DNA of 64,000 nucleotides from Volvox africanus (Eukaryota; Chlorophyta; Chlorophyceae; Chlamydomonadales; Volvocaceae): contig BSDZ01000024.1 in assembly GCA_030268105.1 (NCBI GenBank), positions 1,178,001 to 1,242,000 on the forward strand. The letters are read 5' to 3'. The notes below the pieces were generated by a model, which had not been told where the DNA came from, ran no database searches, and worked only from the letters and a program-made list of their open reading frames with translations. The position numbers and the translations under genes are program-made. Shown in pieces: positions 1-12,980 of this stretch (its first letter is position 1; every line of letters begins with the position of its first letter).

Positions 1-726
1 GGAAACGTGTGCCGCGAAAGGTGAACCTAAAATTACAGTCGTCGTTCTTGTGGACGTGTACGACGTATTTCGCCCTGCATGTGTTCATGCATTCACTTGA
101 GCTTGCCTACGCTTGCTTCATCTGATGTAATCCACATATGCAGCAATGGTTCGTGTGTCTCAAGCTGAGGGAGACCTTACAAGAGGGAAAGTTTGTACGC
201 ACCAGTAAAGGTGCGTACAACAACACTTGCTCGCAACTTAGGGTCAAGACATGGGTTGCGCTCCGGGCCGGGGTGGCTACACGCGCACTTGTTGCAAGAT
301 CGATTTTGCGCCTTACCAAGTGAGTGACCCAGATCAAATCAGATTTCGGAGTGATGACTCAAAGCGGTGTTCGATTTACAGATCGCAAACCCTCATCATA
401 ATCCTTTGAATCCGACGGGTGACAACCTGGACAGGGTCTGCGGAGGAAAGGGAGGGGCGGGCGAGTAGCGGCCTATGGGTCAGTGGGGAGTTTTGCGAGC
501 AACACTCTCAAGTCCGAGGTATGTCGCAATCGCGGCACGCCACATGCAGATGCAACATGCACATGCATAAGCACTCTTACTGCTTTATCCCTTACCCACT
601 CCTTCTTTACTCGCTTTACTCTATCTTTGGCGACTGTGCTGTTGACACGCCCTCCCTCCGCGCTCTTCCCTGTAGATTGCAGTTGCCGAACATTCTTCGC
701 AACGCAGCGATCATCTTCGCCAAACG
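1..726. repeat. Left arm of a ~730-bp inverted repeat
   Basis: This stretch is a near-identical reverse complement of 12981-13710. The outer end begins GGAAACGTGT, matching the complement of ACACGTTTCC at 13701-13710. The inner end breaks at the shared CAAACG (721-726 and 12981-12986). Differences are scattered substitutions plus one clustered change near 210-222. Because the window starts at base 1, the true outer boundary and any target-site duplication cannot be seen on this side. No convincing gene lies in it; the short ORFs here are not supported. Confidence 0.9.
195..218. other. Perfect 9-bp hairpin unique to the left arm
   Basis: A 9-bp stem (GTACGCACC / GGTGCGTAC) closes a 6-nt loop, AGTAAA. 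The right arm has the same first stem half and loop, but its second half diverges and encodes the Walker A-like motif at 13481-13504. The left copy therefore looks like a template-switch event that completed the palindrome and removed 5 nt. Confidence 0.7.
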
Positions 727-834
727 TCCAGAGGCATATGTTCACGTTATTTCAAATATGCGAAATATCTCAAATTAATATCAGGGAAAAGAAAGACGCG
801 AGCGTTTCTATAATCTTCCCACAACAGGCCACAA

Positions 835-3800
835 ATGTTCGCGGACTGCGAGCTCGCGGCCGCGACCGGTCAAGGACCGCGAGCCCGCGGTTCCCGCCGG
901 CTAGCCGCTGAACCTGCTGGACCTTTACTCGACGATCTAGAAGAAACCACTGGCGCCGAAGACACCAAGCGTAATAGCAGCAGCACTGTCAACGACCTTA
1001 TAGAGGGCACAGAGGCCAATGTCCAGCGACAGGAGCAGCTGCAGCAGAAACCTTCTTTGCCCTCCGTTTCCCGGAATCATGTCCCTTCTGGCACATCACT
1101 ACTGTACGACTTCTTCAGCGGCTCAAGCGGCGGCCGCCCCCGGCTTGGCTCAGCTAGCCCTCTCGAAGAAAGGGGGAATCCTTGGCCGGGTCTTGCTGAC
1201 GCGCCGGCAGCGGCGGCGGCCGCATCCGCCAGCGGCGGCAGCGGCCCCTGGACTGATGCCAGGTCCGTGCCAGTTCCCACCTTGAACTCTGCCGCAGGTT
1301 CTGGGGAGTTTGTCGTACGGAATGTACCGCATGAAATCATGCCACATGTTCATCAGTCAATCCCTTCAGCAGCACTGTACGGCCAATCAGCCGACGAGGA
1401 TTACGGCAGTGGCGGCAGCGGTGGCGGCAGCGGTGGTCGCGGTTCCGTACCAATCGTTTACTTCTCCGGCGCTATGTACCAGTCAGCGTCGCCGACGACA
1501 CAGCGGCGTACGACAGGCAGGCGTGCGGGCCGAGATGCCGCCGCTGCTGACACCACAGCCAAAGCCGTAAGGGCGGATGACGATCGCACCCATGGTACGT
1601 CTGCGGCGGGGCCCTCGTACGGCACAGCGGCACCGGGGCCGGGGTCCGAGTCCTGGGCATGTAGCGTGGCTAATGTTAGGGATCACGACCTGGCTTCGTC
1701 AATGCCAGCGGCGTTGTACCCAACGGTTTCCGGTAGCTCACAAGGGCAGCGTGCCCGCGCAAGACCGCTCGACAGTAGCATCGACTGCGCCTGGGACCAG
1801 TCCGCATCGGCGTCCCCATCGGCGTCGGGGGTGACACTATCAAGACCGCGCCCTTTGGAGTCTTACGGCGGCAGTCACAGTCGTTCACCAGACGCCGTGA
1901 TGTACAAAGATCACGTATTCGTACCTGGCATGTACGACAACTACATGTACGGCCATGCGCGTTCTTCGCATGAGAGAGGTACTCCAAGGGCCGGCAACGG
2001 TGGTGACTGGGCGCCTCGTGTTGCGAGCACCGGACACATGTACGGCAGTAACGTTTCTGCCGCCAGAGGGCACCGTACGGCAAGCTATGCTATTGGTTTG
2101 TTGGTGTTGATGGGCCTTACGATGATGGTCCTGGTCTGCATTGCCATGCGTGGTAGTGGTTCAGTGCCACCTGATCCGGCCGACGTCGCCCGTACGGCTG
2201 CTCTTTCAGCTTTAATGGATGCTACAGCAGCTGGCAGCAGTAACAGCAGAAACGCTGATCGTAGCCACGGTGTTGACCGCGGGGATGATGGCGGGAGTGT
2301 TGGCGGCGCCGGCGGACCCGCCTCCCGTTACGGTACCGAAAGCACGCCCCTCGTCACAGAATACGGCGATGTTGTCGTACACGATAGTGGGCAGGTACGG
2401 ATTCTTCCAAAAGCACCGACACCAGACGTGGCGCTTCGAGCACCTTCCATCTTTGTACGGCGCCATCGTACCGTGGACAATAATTCTCCAGCGTCGGCGT
2501 CGGCTACCGTCCCATCACGCTCGCCCTGGTTCTCGCAACTATCGTCCTTCTTCGTTGCTCCAGGGAGGCCGTCAGGCAGTGCCCCTTCGGGCCCGGTTCC
2601 GCCGCCGCCGCCGCCGCCGCCAGCCCCATCCACACCGCCAATAGCTCTTGATGTGGATGCCGTGCGTTCCGTCATTCCCAAATCCCATCTAATTGCTAAC
2701 GGCGTCGGCAAGACCGGCGGCGACGGTGGCGGTGGCGGCAAGAGCGGTGGCAGCGGCGCAAGTAGCGGCAGTGACGGCGGCGCAGGTGACGGTGGCACCA
2801 GTGACGGCGCCGACGAGACCGCAAATTTGAGCTTCATGGAGACGGTGCTGGGCGGTGTACTGACATTACACCATGCTGCTGCTGCGGCGGCGTTGGCGGC
2901 GGCGGCGGGTGGCGGCTCGCTAGCTTCGAATTCACCAGAGCTGGACTGGCAGGGTCATATGCCGCTTCCGTCGCTTCCGCCGCCGTCGCCGCCGCCGCCG
3001 GAAGCCGTCAACCAGCGCTTACGTGCCGCCGCGGCGGCGTGGGGCCGTCAGCTCGACATCCCCCCCATTGATGATGCTTACGGACTTAGCGACTATGGTG
3101 GCGGTGGCAGCCTTGGCGAGGGTCTCGGTGCTGCTGGATGTGTGCCTCTGGTGTACGGCACAGCCAACCTCATACAACTGAAAGCGTTGTTCAACACCAC
3201 AGGCAGTTCACGTTACATTGACATTGGTGAGTGAGTGCTCGAGAGCTTGGATGTGTCGTACCTCATGTGGGGACGCGCCATCGCGGCCTGGCCCATGAGT
3301 CACCACCGGTCCATTTGGTTGACTTTTAATACCTAATACCTACATAAACGGACTGTCAGTTAAGATATTTAGTTGCCAACGTATCATTGTACAACTGCAG
3401 GTAGTTGGCGACACAGTCAGCCAACGGAGCTCAACCGTCTGGCCAGGAATCCCGACCCCACCACCGGCCTAACGGACGACGCGGCCCTGTTCGTCATCTC
3501 TCGATTCGGTCGGCTCGAGCTGGCTGACGGAAGGCCTTTTAGGATTGCTGGCCTGGACGCACCGCACCTGATGGCGTGGGCGGGGCGGGGGGCGACGAGG
3601 CCGTTGGTGAGGAAAACAGAACATGAGGACCTCAGTAAGACAGAGGTGCCGTACCGTACCGTTATTTCATTGGTTCGTTGGTTGTGACTACCTTCCATGG
3701 TCAAAATAAACTATCGGGAATTGAAGTTGTCAAGAGTTAGGGTGCACTGCTACGGGGCCCCGACTTGCATGGCATTGTGACGGATATGAGATGTATATGT

Positions 3801-5387
3801 TGTGTGTAGGATAGGGGGGTACATCACCCGTGGCCACTAAATTGGCAGTCCCTACCTTCCCCGGTGTTTCGGGGCACCCTCATCCAGTCTCCCATGCCGA
3901 CTTCTCCGAAATCAGTGGTTTTCCAAGGTTCAGCACCCACCACCAGCATCCAGCGGAATCTGCCGAATCAACTAAGGCGTCAACTCCGCTACTGGTCAGC
4001 TCGCAGGTCACTTTAATTGGGGTCGTCACCGTCCATCGACATGGGGGCACCCTGCCCTTAACGTTAGGTATATGTATATGTATGTGTATATGTATGTGTT
4101 TGTGTATGTGTATGGTACCCGTGGCCCCCGCATCCCCCGGACCCCCCGCACCCCCCGCACCCCCCGCACCCCCGTATCCCACATCACCCGTGTCACCCGC
4201 ATCACTCGCGTCACGCGCATCACCCGCATGCCCCGCAGGCTCGCGAGCTAATGACCTCCGCCGCCCAAATGGGGCTCAACACGATTCGCTTCTTCGCCTT
4301 TTCTGACGGAATGACTGAGCTACTGCCCGGCGGCAGCGGCGGCGGGGTGGGGCTGGGCTCCGGCGGACTTTCTCGCCCCGCGGTTCAGGTGTCGCCGGGA
4401 ACTCTGGACGAACGTGCGTTGGTGTAAGTCAGGAGCGAGGCGGTGTCGTACTGGTACTACATGATGGGCTGGGGTTTGGATCGGGCTGAACACCTGGACC
4501 TGAAACCAAGGGATGGATCCACATCCACATACACACATGCGCAAACACGGAAGCATGCATCCACGATCGCACTTGTACAAGACACGTCACGGTGTCGATG
4601 GAAGAAATGCACAGATGAAGCTTTCTGTTGCGCTTGATCTCACTCGATAAGCAAGGAAATAATTTGATAAAATCAGCCAAAAGTGAAGATTGGGATGCAG
4701 TTTTGGTTAACTGAAATCGTGTTGGCATACCCTGCCGCTCGTACCAACGAACGGGCAGCCAAGGAAGGCAAAACCCGGACCTCAACTCCACGCAGGGATG
4801 GCTTCGACTGGGTGGTTGCCGCGGCGCGCCGGTACGGCCTGCGCGTTATTCCCGTACTCACGGATGGCAGCAGTAATCGGTACGGCGGAATGTGGCAGTA
4901 CATCAATTGGATTAACGCCACCGATACCGTGACCTCCTTTTATTCCAATGATACATATAAGGTAAGATAGTGACCCATGTCATCAGCCAACCATGTGTCC
5001 ATCCCCATGACAGCGAGAAGGACGGGGAATTTTCGAATGAAAACCCCTTCTAGTCGTACGGCTATTCTATTCCTAGACTTCTGTATGCCTTGTATCTGTG
5101 TGTGTCGGTGAGTTTCATGACCTTCACATCTCCCCGCCCCTCCCCTCCCGCCAGCCGCGGCTTATACCCGTTGATACCCCATTGCTAATCTTGCCTCCCT
5201 CTGTTGGCCCGTGTTTTTGTTTTGTTTTTTGTTTTTGTTTTTGTTTTTGTTTTTGTTTTTGTTTTTGTTGTTTTTGTTGTTGTTGTTTTTGTTGTTTTTG
5301 TTTTTGTTGTTTTTGTTTTTGTTTTTGTTTTTGTTTTTGTTTTTGTTTTTGTTTTTGTTGTTTTTGTTTTTGTTTTTGTTTTTGTTG

Positions 5388-5419
<32 letters not shown>

Positions 5420-8400
5420 GGTGGTGGGACATAGGCTCTGTTCTTCGACTACATGACTGCTCTGGCGATTCGGAACAACTCGTACACGGGTATGCAACAC
5501 CGCCATGACCCCACCATCCTTGCGTGGGATCTGGCCAACAGGTGCGCAGATGGGCTGTGGCATGTGCCATGGCGTTGTGGGTATTTGCGCTCGCGGCTCC
5601 CCCCGGCCCCCTCCCCCGATACCCGTCTCCTCCCAAATGCCCGCCTAAACCAGTTTTGACGTGATTAGTGATGAGGGAGTACTTGTACAACACGCTGACG
5701 CGTGTCCCCATACACCCACGTACACCCCATGTGTGGAGTCCATATGCGGTTTCCATGGGGCACTTTCCGAACGCGTTTTTACTTGCCGTATTCGTACGGC
5801 GATCCCCGGTAACACCCCACCCACATACACCCCACGCTGTGCGTATCCTGATTTCAGGCCGCGTGATCCAGGCAACGTGGGCAGCGAGCATCTGCAGGTT
5901 CGATTTCGGATCGTTTGAAATCGTTCCGGATTCCTTTCGGATCCTGATTCTGCCGGGATGAAGATCACCTACTCTGGGCAGAAATTAGCAATCGTAAAAC
6001 TACACGAAGTAATGAAGTTATATTTCCGATTGTTTAATTTGAAGAATGTGTTATAATTAATGATATTGTAAATGCTTATTTACGATATAAAATATATATA
6101 TACACACATATTTACGATTATTTTTACATCCAATTAAAGTTGCGATGTCATATATTGGTTTAAATTCTTCACAATAATTATATTCTTTAATGTCTTGTTA
6201 AGGTTGAAGAAGAAGATCCAAATAATGCCGAGAGAATTCGGATTCCACATCTACTAGCAGTCATATTCATACAATGGATTTACGAATACCCAAACTGTAA
6301 ACCAGCACTCGGAGTCGTCACATACACATTCACACAAAACACCCATTCTTCTTCCCCGTGACACGTTCGTTCCCTTCACCGCCTATGATTCGACCTGTAC
6401 GGCAAGCACAGAATTGGCTGCCGTACATGGCCAAGTTCCTCCGTACAATGGACCCCAACCATCTCATATTCGCTGGCCTCGACGGCTTCTTTGGCCGCCA
6501 CTCGCCGCATCTATTGCCGTACAATCCGCCGGCGCACGTTTGGGCGCCGGCCGGTGGTCCCAAGCAACTGCTGGCACCATTTACCAGTGGCGGCGGCGGC
6601 GGCGGCGGCGATCTGTCGAGTCGGTCCTGGTATTGGTGGGGTGGCAGCGGCAGTGCGCTGGGCGCCGACCCATGGGACCCTCTGTGCGAGGGCGTTGATT
6701 TTGCTCGCAATCAGGTGCATATTGTCATGGGGTGTTGATGGGCGATCATCATCCGGCCATTTGATGAAGTGATTATCCAAAAAAAATATATATATATATA
6801 CATATATATATTCAAAAATTTGATAAAAGTAGTTCCACCCGCACCCGCACCAGAAGTTATCCTTATTGGGACCAGATATGACGCCAGATTTCTGATCGAG
6901 CTTTTTATCAATATATCTTATAAAATATTTACACACAAATCCATCAATTGACCAGCTCTCCAGGTGGTCGTTTTCCAGTCAAACTAATAGTTTATCTTAA
7001 TAACTTACCATAATAGTACAATGAGTGCAGTAATATTTTATACATATTTATATTATATTATGAACTAAATGCCATAGGAAAGTGTAAAGAGCATAACAAT
7101 TTCTTTTCTTTTCCAAATTATACAATTTTCTTTTACTTGTCCAAATCCCTATCTCCCTCGGCTGTGTAGATGATGCACCCTTTGGACCTTGCCGCGGCGC
7201 ATTTGGCGCCGGACGACTGGCTGCTGAGCGGACCCAAGGGTCGGCTACACTGGGCGGAGGGATGGGTGGCTGCTCACATTCTCGATGCGCTCAGGTGGGG
7301 TTCTCACATACTGCATAACGAAATACACCCAAACGACAAATGAGGGGGGGTCAACGGAAGAAAAACAACTGATGCGACTGTTCCTCGGCGATCACACTGA
7401 CCGATGGGTCGCAGACAAGAAAATGACGAGAGATGATACCAGAATTAACCAACTCCCCCAAGACGTGGAGCAGGACGACCTGAAGAGAGAAACAGCTGTA
7501 TTTGGGTTCGGGACGAGCAACCACCACACCTTAAGTTCGGTAGTGGACCCTGCATTCCGCCTTGCCCAAGCCAACGACTGGCCCGTGGGTCACAACAGGG
7601 AAGGCTCAAATCATGGTACGACATGCACATATTCGGCGCACACGTACCGCACTAACCCATGGGTTGCAGGGCTCAGAAGCCGCTGCTGCTCATCATCAAT
7701 GGCGGTGGACCCAACGTAGTGCCGGGAACCGTTGGTACGGCAGCAACCTCGCCGATAGCGGCTTACACGCGGCGGTTGCTTGAGCAGACCTTCACTGCTT
7801 TGGAGCGAGCAGATGCGGCTGGACTGGCAGTGGCGGGTACGTACTAGACACCGTACGTAGCGGTACGGCACCATTCGCGAGTACGACATAAGGAGGGGAA
7901 ACTGACCAGATGACATGGGGGACATGAAGATGAAAACGGACCCGGGGTTTAAACGCCGTGTGCGGACCGGAACAAGGGTTTCGAGCTCACGGTAGAGGTC
8001 GTACCGATGCCGTACTGCCGTACTCAGGCCCACGGGCACTCCTGTCCTGATTCTGATCGACCTCACTGATCTAAAGCTATTGTACGGATTTCCTGCTCCC
8101 GCTATCCTGCTATACTGCTAACCTGTTTTTTCGTTTTGCTAGTCCATTTTCGCTTCTTGTCACGATTCGTCGTATTTTTGGAGGTATTCATGATTTTGTA
8201 ACATCCTTTAAGAAAATTATAAGAAAATTATGAGAGGTTTACTGGGGGGGTCTTTGGAAGAAGGATTTCTTTTCAGGGGAGCCGATAGACGAACCGACGT
8301 ACGGCATGATCCGGATCCGGATCCTGACCACGCTGGATGGCCCCATGTGGTGGCTCGCAGGAACCCTTGTGTCCGCTCCGACCCTGGACTGGGTTCCGAT

Positions 8401-10267
8401 GCCGATGACAACCGCGGACACGACCACGGTTGCCGCCCCGGGCGCTGCGGCTGCCGCTGGCGCGACCTCCGGCGGCAGCGGCGGCGACGGCACACAGGCC
8501 GCTGGCGGCAGCCCTCCTCGGCGTGATAGTACTGTCGTAAAAACTCCAGGGAGGTCCAGCAACAGTGACGGTGCTGGCCGCCGTGCTGATGGTGCTGGCG
8601 GCGGCGGCGGCGGCGGTGACGGCGGCGGCGATGGCGACAGCGAAGTTGGCGTCGAGATCGTCAGCGGAGGTGCCGACGGCGATGCAATGAAAATCAAGGA
8701 CGGCGACGCTCCTAAGAATGGTGAGGGCAGCAATAATGGTGATGGTGGCGGCGGCGGCGGCGGCGGCGACGGCGGCGGCAGCGACGGTGAAGATGTCGGC
8801 GGCACACAGCGAAACCTATATCATTGGCCACCCGAACGCACGGGAACGCCTGAGTCAGGATATTTTAGGATTGACCACCGCAGCGTGAGAAGTGACGGCA
8901 GAAGTGCTGGCAGCACTGGGAAAGCTAGTGGCGACGGCCGCTGGGAAGGAGGCAAATTGACACACGTACAGACGGTCGGTGATGGCCCTGGGGAGAACAA
9001 AGCAAGCCGTAATAACCTTGGTGGTGACGGCGATAGCGGCGGTAGCGGCAGCGGTGGCGCCACCGGCAGCGACAGCCCTGAAAGATGGAGCTCTGGTCCC
9101 AGTGGTGCTGACGCACCAGTTCATGCAGGCTCTGTTACAGTCGCAGGTGCTGGCGGCGGTGGCGGCGGCAGCGGCGGCGGGACTCGTAGTCATGTTACTG
9201 GCGGCGACAGAAGAGCGGGCGGCCGTGACAGTACGGGTGGGGATATCCCAGCCAGAAGCAAGGATGGCACCAAGGGCGGTGGCGACGAGGTCGATGGGGA
9301 TATCCCGCGAACCAGTACAAGTACCAAGGACAACACTTTGGGTGCGCCGCGGGCCGCCGCCGCCGCCGGGATCCTTACCACTGACCCATCGGTCGTGCAT
9401 CTCATGCAGCAGCTTGAGTGGCGGCGGTTTATGAACTGGGAGTCCATGGCACGCTGCGCGCGGGAGCAGGCAGTCGAGCGGCTGCGGGCGCCAAATCCGC
9501 CAGCAGCGCCGGCACCAACAGCAAGCGAAGAGGGGGTCGGAGCCAAAGGCGTGAAGGGGACAGAAACAAAAGTTGAGGAGAGGACAGCGCCAAAGCGCGC
9601 AAAGTCGGCAGCGGGGCCAGCTGGAACCGGATATGGGGGAGGAGGGGGAGAGGGAGCAGAAGGAAGGGGGGAGGAGGGAGGAGGAGGAGGAGGAGGACGA
9701 AGCAGAAGTGAAGAGTCGGTCAGGGGAGCGGCAGCCAAGGGTCCGCCAGATAAGGATGGTGATAGTGTGAGCGCCACGTCGATGGCGGGAAAGGGAACCG
9801 GGAGACAGGCGGCGGCAGAATCGCCCCGAAATTCCGATGTTGGCGGCATAAGGCCCTCCAAAGGCCGTGCGGATATTCCGAGCGCCATCGGCGGAGTGAC
9901 AGGTGGCCCAGGTGACGGCCAACAATCGCCTGGCAGAGGCAACGACGGTGATGGCGGCGGCAGCGGCATCGACGGTGATGGCGGCGGCAGCGGCAACGAC
10001 GGTGATGGCGGCGGCAGCAACAATAACGGTGACGGTACCAGTGACGGTGACGGGGTTGGAAACCATGGCATCGCGGCGCGACGGAAAGCTGGGGCAGTGA
10101 TGGCGGCTGCAGGAGAGGCTGCAGCGATAATGCTTCTCGGCGGCACTGGGGCCGCTGAACTTCTATCCAGACACGCAGCTTCACTGCAGTGGCAGGGCAA
10201 CCGCCCGACTATAGCGGCGGTGGCCCGAGAATGGAGAGGGCAACCTGTTACATTAAGCCTACGATGA
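835..10267 (+). CDS. GH5_7 beta-mannanase-like type II membrane protein, probable pseudoenzyme
   Basis: Inferred exons: 835-3226, 3401-3606, 4239-4423, 4796-4961, 5435-about 5541, about 6407-6714, 7170-7294, 7670-7836 and 8277-10267, giving roughly 1,880 residues. A long Ser/Gly-rich N-terminus precedes one transmembrane helix (residues ~415-437), a Pro/Gly linker, the GH5_7 fold and a ~600-residue Gly/Asp/Ser tail. Matches to plant endo-beta-mannanases run in order: LADGRPFRIAGLDAPHL, MGLNTIRFFAFSDG, DGFDWVVAAARRYGLRVIPV, DPTILAWDLAN, DPNHLIFAGLDGFFG, DLAAAHLAPDDWL, QKPLLL and a final MWWLAG. The acid/base motif (normally N-E-P) reads N-R, and the nucleophile position (KPLVLAEFG in active enzymes) reads KPLLLIING, so neither catalytic Glu is visible. 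The GH5_7 assignment is firm. The exon 5/6 junction is uncertain and could hide a residue, and inactivity is inferred. Dispersed GTACGG motifs are common here. Confidence 0.8.
3803..3995 (+). mobile_element. 193-bp MITE-like element in intron 2 of the mannanase-like gene
   Basis: It runs from TGTGTAGGATAG to CGCTACTGG and is nearly identical to 55345-55537, where insertion is demonstrated by a duplicated target. No clear target duplication remains around this copy. It has no coding potential and no obvious terminal inverted repeats. Confidence 0.75.
5208..5430. repeat. TTTTTG/GTT/GGT simple-sequence tract in an intron
   Basis: About 190 bp of GTTTTT-type units pass into (GTT)n and then (GGT)n, ending four bases before the 3' splice site of a mannanase exon at 5435. 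The tract replaces the usual polypyrimidine region with a G/T-only one. The long open frames across it are artefacts of the repeat. Confidence 0.95.
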
Positions 10268-12980
10268 AGGCTATGGGTTGAGCGGGCGCATCTGATGGCC
10301 GTCCGCACTATACGGCAGCGAAGCATGATATTATATCGAGGCCCAACCCGATTCGTAATATTGGTACTGTTGAGATTTAAAAGATGCAGCCCAAGGGCTT
10401 AAGAGTTGCGTGCCGAAATATTCCAGACTTGCGGAATTTCATGGAGTCGTTGAAACATGGCGTTACGTATGTATGTATACATGCATTATGGTTTAGCAGC
10501 ATGCAGGATATGCGTAGTGCTTTACGTGCACCATCATAAGGAAATTCATGTATGCAGGCATGGGGATTTGGTCACAGGCTGGATTCTGGATTATTCTGTC
10601 AGTTCGTATACACAAAGCCGGGCCGGGCCACAGAGCCGGTTTCCTCTGCCGCGAATAGATCAGGGGCTGAGACGCGGCCGGGGTCATCAGACGGCAGTGA
10701 GCGACACGGGGATACGCCGCAGCAGAGAGAACAGATTTTATGTATAATTCGTGGAAGATAGGTCTTAATAGAAACGCCAGGTCACTTGCACTTGGAGCGT
10801 GGCATGGGTTCTCACGATCAAAAGCTACAAACTGCAACTAACCAGCGGACGTTGAGCTCCTAGCGCTTCCCTACTGCACAAGATTTGAGCCATCTGCGGG
10901 GGGTATATTCTGGCAGGTTTACCCCGTACTTAGGCTGCGTTGTGGCTAAACGTGCAAAATATGAATACGTCGACGCTGGAGCGAGGCGTATGCTTCAAAG
11001 GCTGATAATACCTTGGGGAGGTACCAGAAGAAAAATCCTATTTTAATACCAAAATTAACACCAAATAAGAAATTAGAATGTTGATTAGTAGACCGTTTTA
11101 AATCTTTTAAATCTTTACGAGTATCAGCAATTGCTGCTAAATAATAAAATATATTTTCAGTACAATTTTGATTTACAAGAATTAAAAAAAAGTATCCAAC
11201 TAACTATTTTTTCTTGCTTTTCGGGGCTCAGGCTAAGCATACGGCGCGTGATTGTGAATGGTACAAACTCAAAGAAGCTTTTAACACCCCAGGCAGGAGG
11301 CGCTCATAGGGCCGTGGGGGTGAAATCCAAAATACAGCGTAGCCCCCCGTGACTACATCATGCCAGTAGTGACAGACTTGACGTACGAGATAGTTGAAAG
11401 CTGGTCCATGGTCGACCTTCAGAAGACTGCCACCACAGTACGGGTTGTGGAAAACAAGATAATATCTAGATCTTCATTTGACTATAGCTTTATCTGGTGA
11501 AGATAGGTATGGTGGTTGTGCGGGTACTGGGCCCTGCTGGCCCACTTCCATCCCCGCACTTACACCATCTTTACTGAAGTTATAGAGGGAAATATTTGGA
11601 GCAAGGAAATACAAAAAAGTGAAGACCAAATGTAGTTTACACACGGGTATCAATTTCTCCAAAAACCCCTCGCACTCCTCGGGGTAGGTTCTAGGGATCT
11701 GGTTAAATAGTTTCCTGACAACACTTTAAGTTAAAAAGTAATCGGAAGAAATCAACCGTCAGACATCTAGCAACAGGTCAAACACAAACCCTGCCAACTA
11801 AAGATGTGTTGAAGCAGTAAAGTCCTTTTGCGCCGCAGCAACAAAGGGTACAGTAGTGTATGGTATCTATGTAACTTAAACAGCATCAACTAAAAGAAGG
11901 AACATACCCTGGCAAAAAGCGGCAAGCTGATGTGAGGTGGCCAGCCAACACAAGCCATTTGCCTTCTTTACACAGAAGTTGTTGAACAAGACAAGGGTAC
12001 CTAAAGAGGTGTTTTTTTGAGGTACCCGAGAGCTGCGTCATCCACCACATTCCCCATACACGCCCCCCCACTCTGGTAGCGCTGTGAGATTTTTCATTAC
12101 CAGGTGAAAGCTGTAAGTAGTAAATAATGTACGATAAATATTAACGAACAACTGAAAGTAAGATGACTTGTTTTGTTTCACCTAAAAGCAGGTACGTCAT
12201 CGAAAATGACTTCGTTCAAAAGTGCATGTTTGCCTTCAGAACGTTTTCAGATTTTGTGGAATGAACTGCAATAGCACAGGCGGATACACAAGTCCGTGCA
12301 TTTCGGTGAATCCCGAAAAATGCGGCTTTTAGCGGCATGACAGCGCATGAAAAGTGTGATTAGAAAACGTAAGGATAGGTTTGAGAAGAAGAACGAAAAA
12401 GAATTTGAACATCATTTTTATTTATCAAGGCAAGCGGCCGTGCGGCAACGGCAAGAATTCCTGGGGGACCTTACATAACTAACGCTCCTTTAGTTGATGT
12501 ACGACAACAAAATAAAAAATACAATAAAATAGAGTCAAAGTAAGTCAAATAAAAGGTACAAACGAATAAAAATGAAGGAGAACTAACTAAATATACGATT
12601 ATTAGCTCAGGTGAACAAAGCGGTAACAATGATGGACAACTGAACCGTACACTGACCGTCATTTTTCCAGTGGACCGTCACACTTTTCAATTCACTTTCT
12701 AATCGTGTTGACGCACACGCGGAGCAATCGACACCCCTCAACATCACGTGTATCAGCCGTTTGACCTGATATGCAGGAATGGAGCACTATACCACATACA
12801 CATGCCGGAGTAAAACAGGACAAAAAATCGTTGCCGTTCCATACCCCGCCGTTTAGTTTCCCGGCTCTAACATAGAAACATTACACGCACACCGCGCGTG
12901 ACGTGTCTGTTATGTATGAAATCGGTCGTTTAATAGCAGTTCAAATACCAACATTAATTTCTCCCATACTACTCGTATTT
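10268..12980. other. Non-coding 3' flank inside the inverted-repeat block
   Basis: No supported gene in 2.7 kb. The stretch from about 11030 to 11220 is distinctly AT-rich. The rest is unremarkable mixed sequence with scattered stops in all frames; part is probably the 3' UTR of the mannanase-like gene. Confidence 0.6.

Noticed and set aside
2328..2837. Proline-rich minus-strand frame opposite the mannanase N-terminus
   Set aside because: Shadow of the Gly/Ser-coding plus strand; GC-rich coding sequence keeps antisense frames open.
3830..4306. 158-codon frame overlapping an intron of the mannanase-like gene
   Set aside because: Made of the MITE-like element, (TATG)n and CCCCGCA repeats; the real exon there is in another frame.
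5124..5891. 255-codon minus-strand frame rich in Gln/Lys
   Set aside because: It is the readthrough of the TTTTTG simple repeat inside a mannanase intron; no homology or splice support.
8855..10326. Long minus-strand frames (403 and 378 codons) opposite the mannanase tail
   Set aside because: Antisense of Gly/Asp/Ser low-complexity coding sequence; no motif, and the plus-strand frame joins in phase to the upstream exon.
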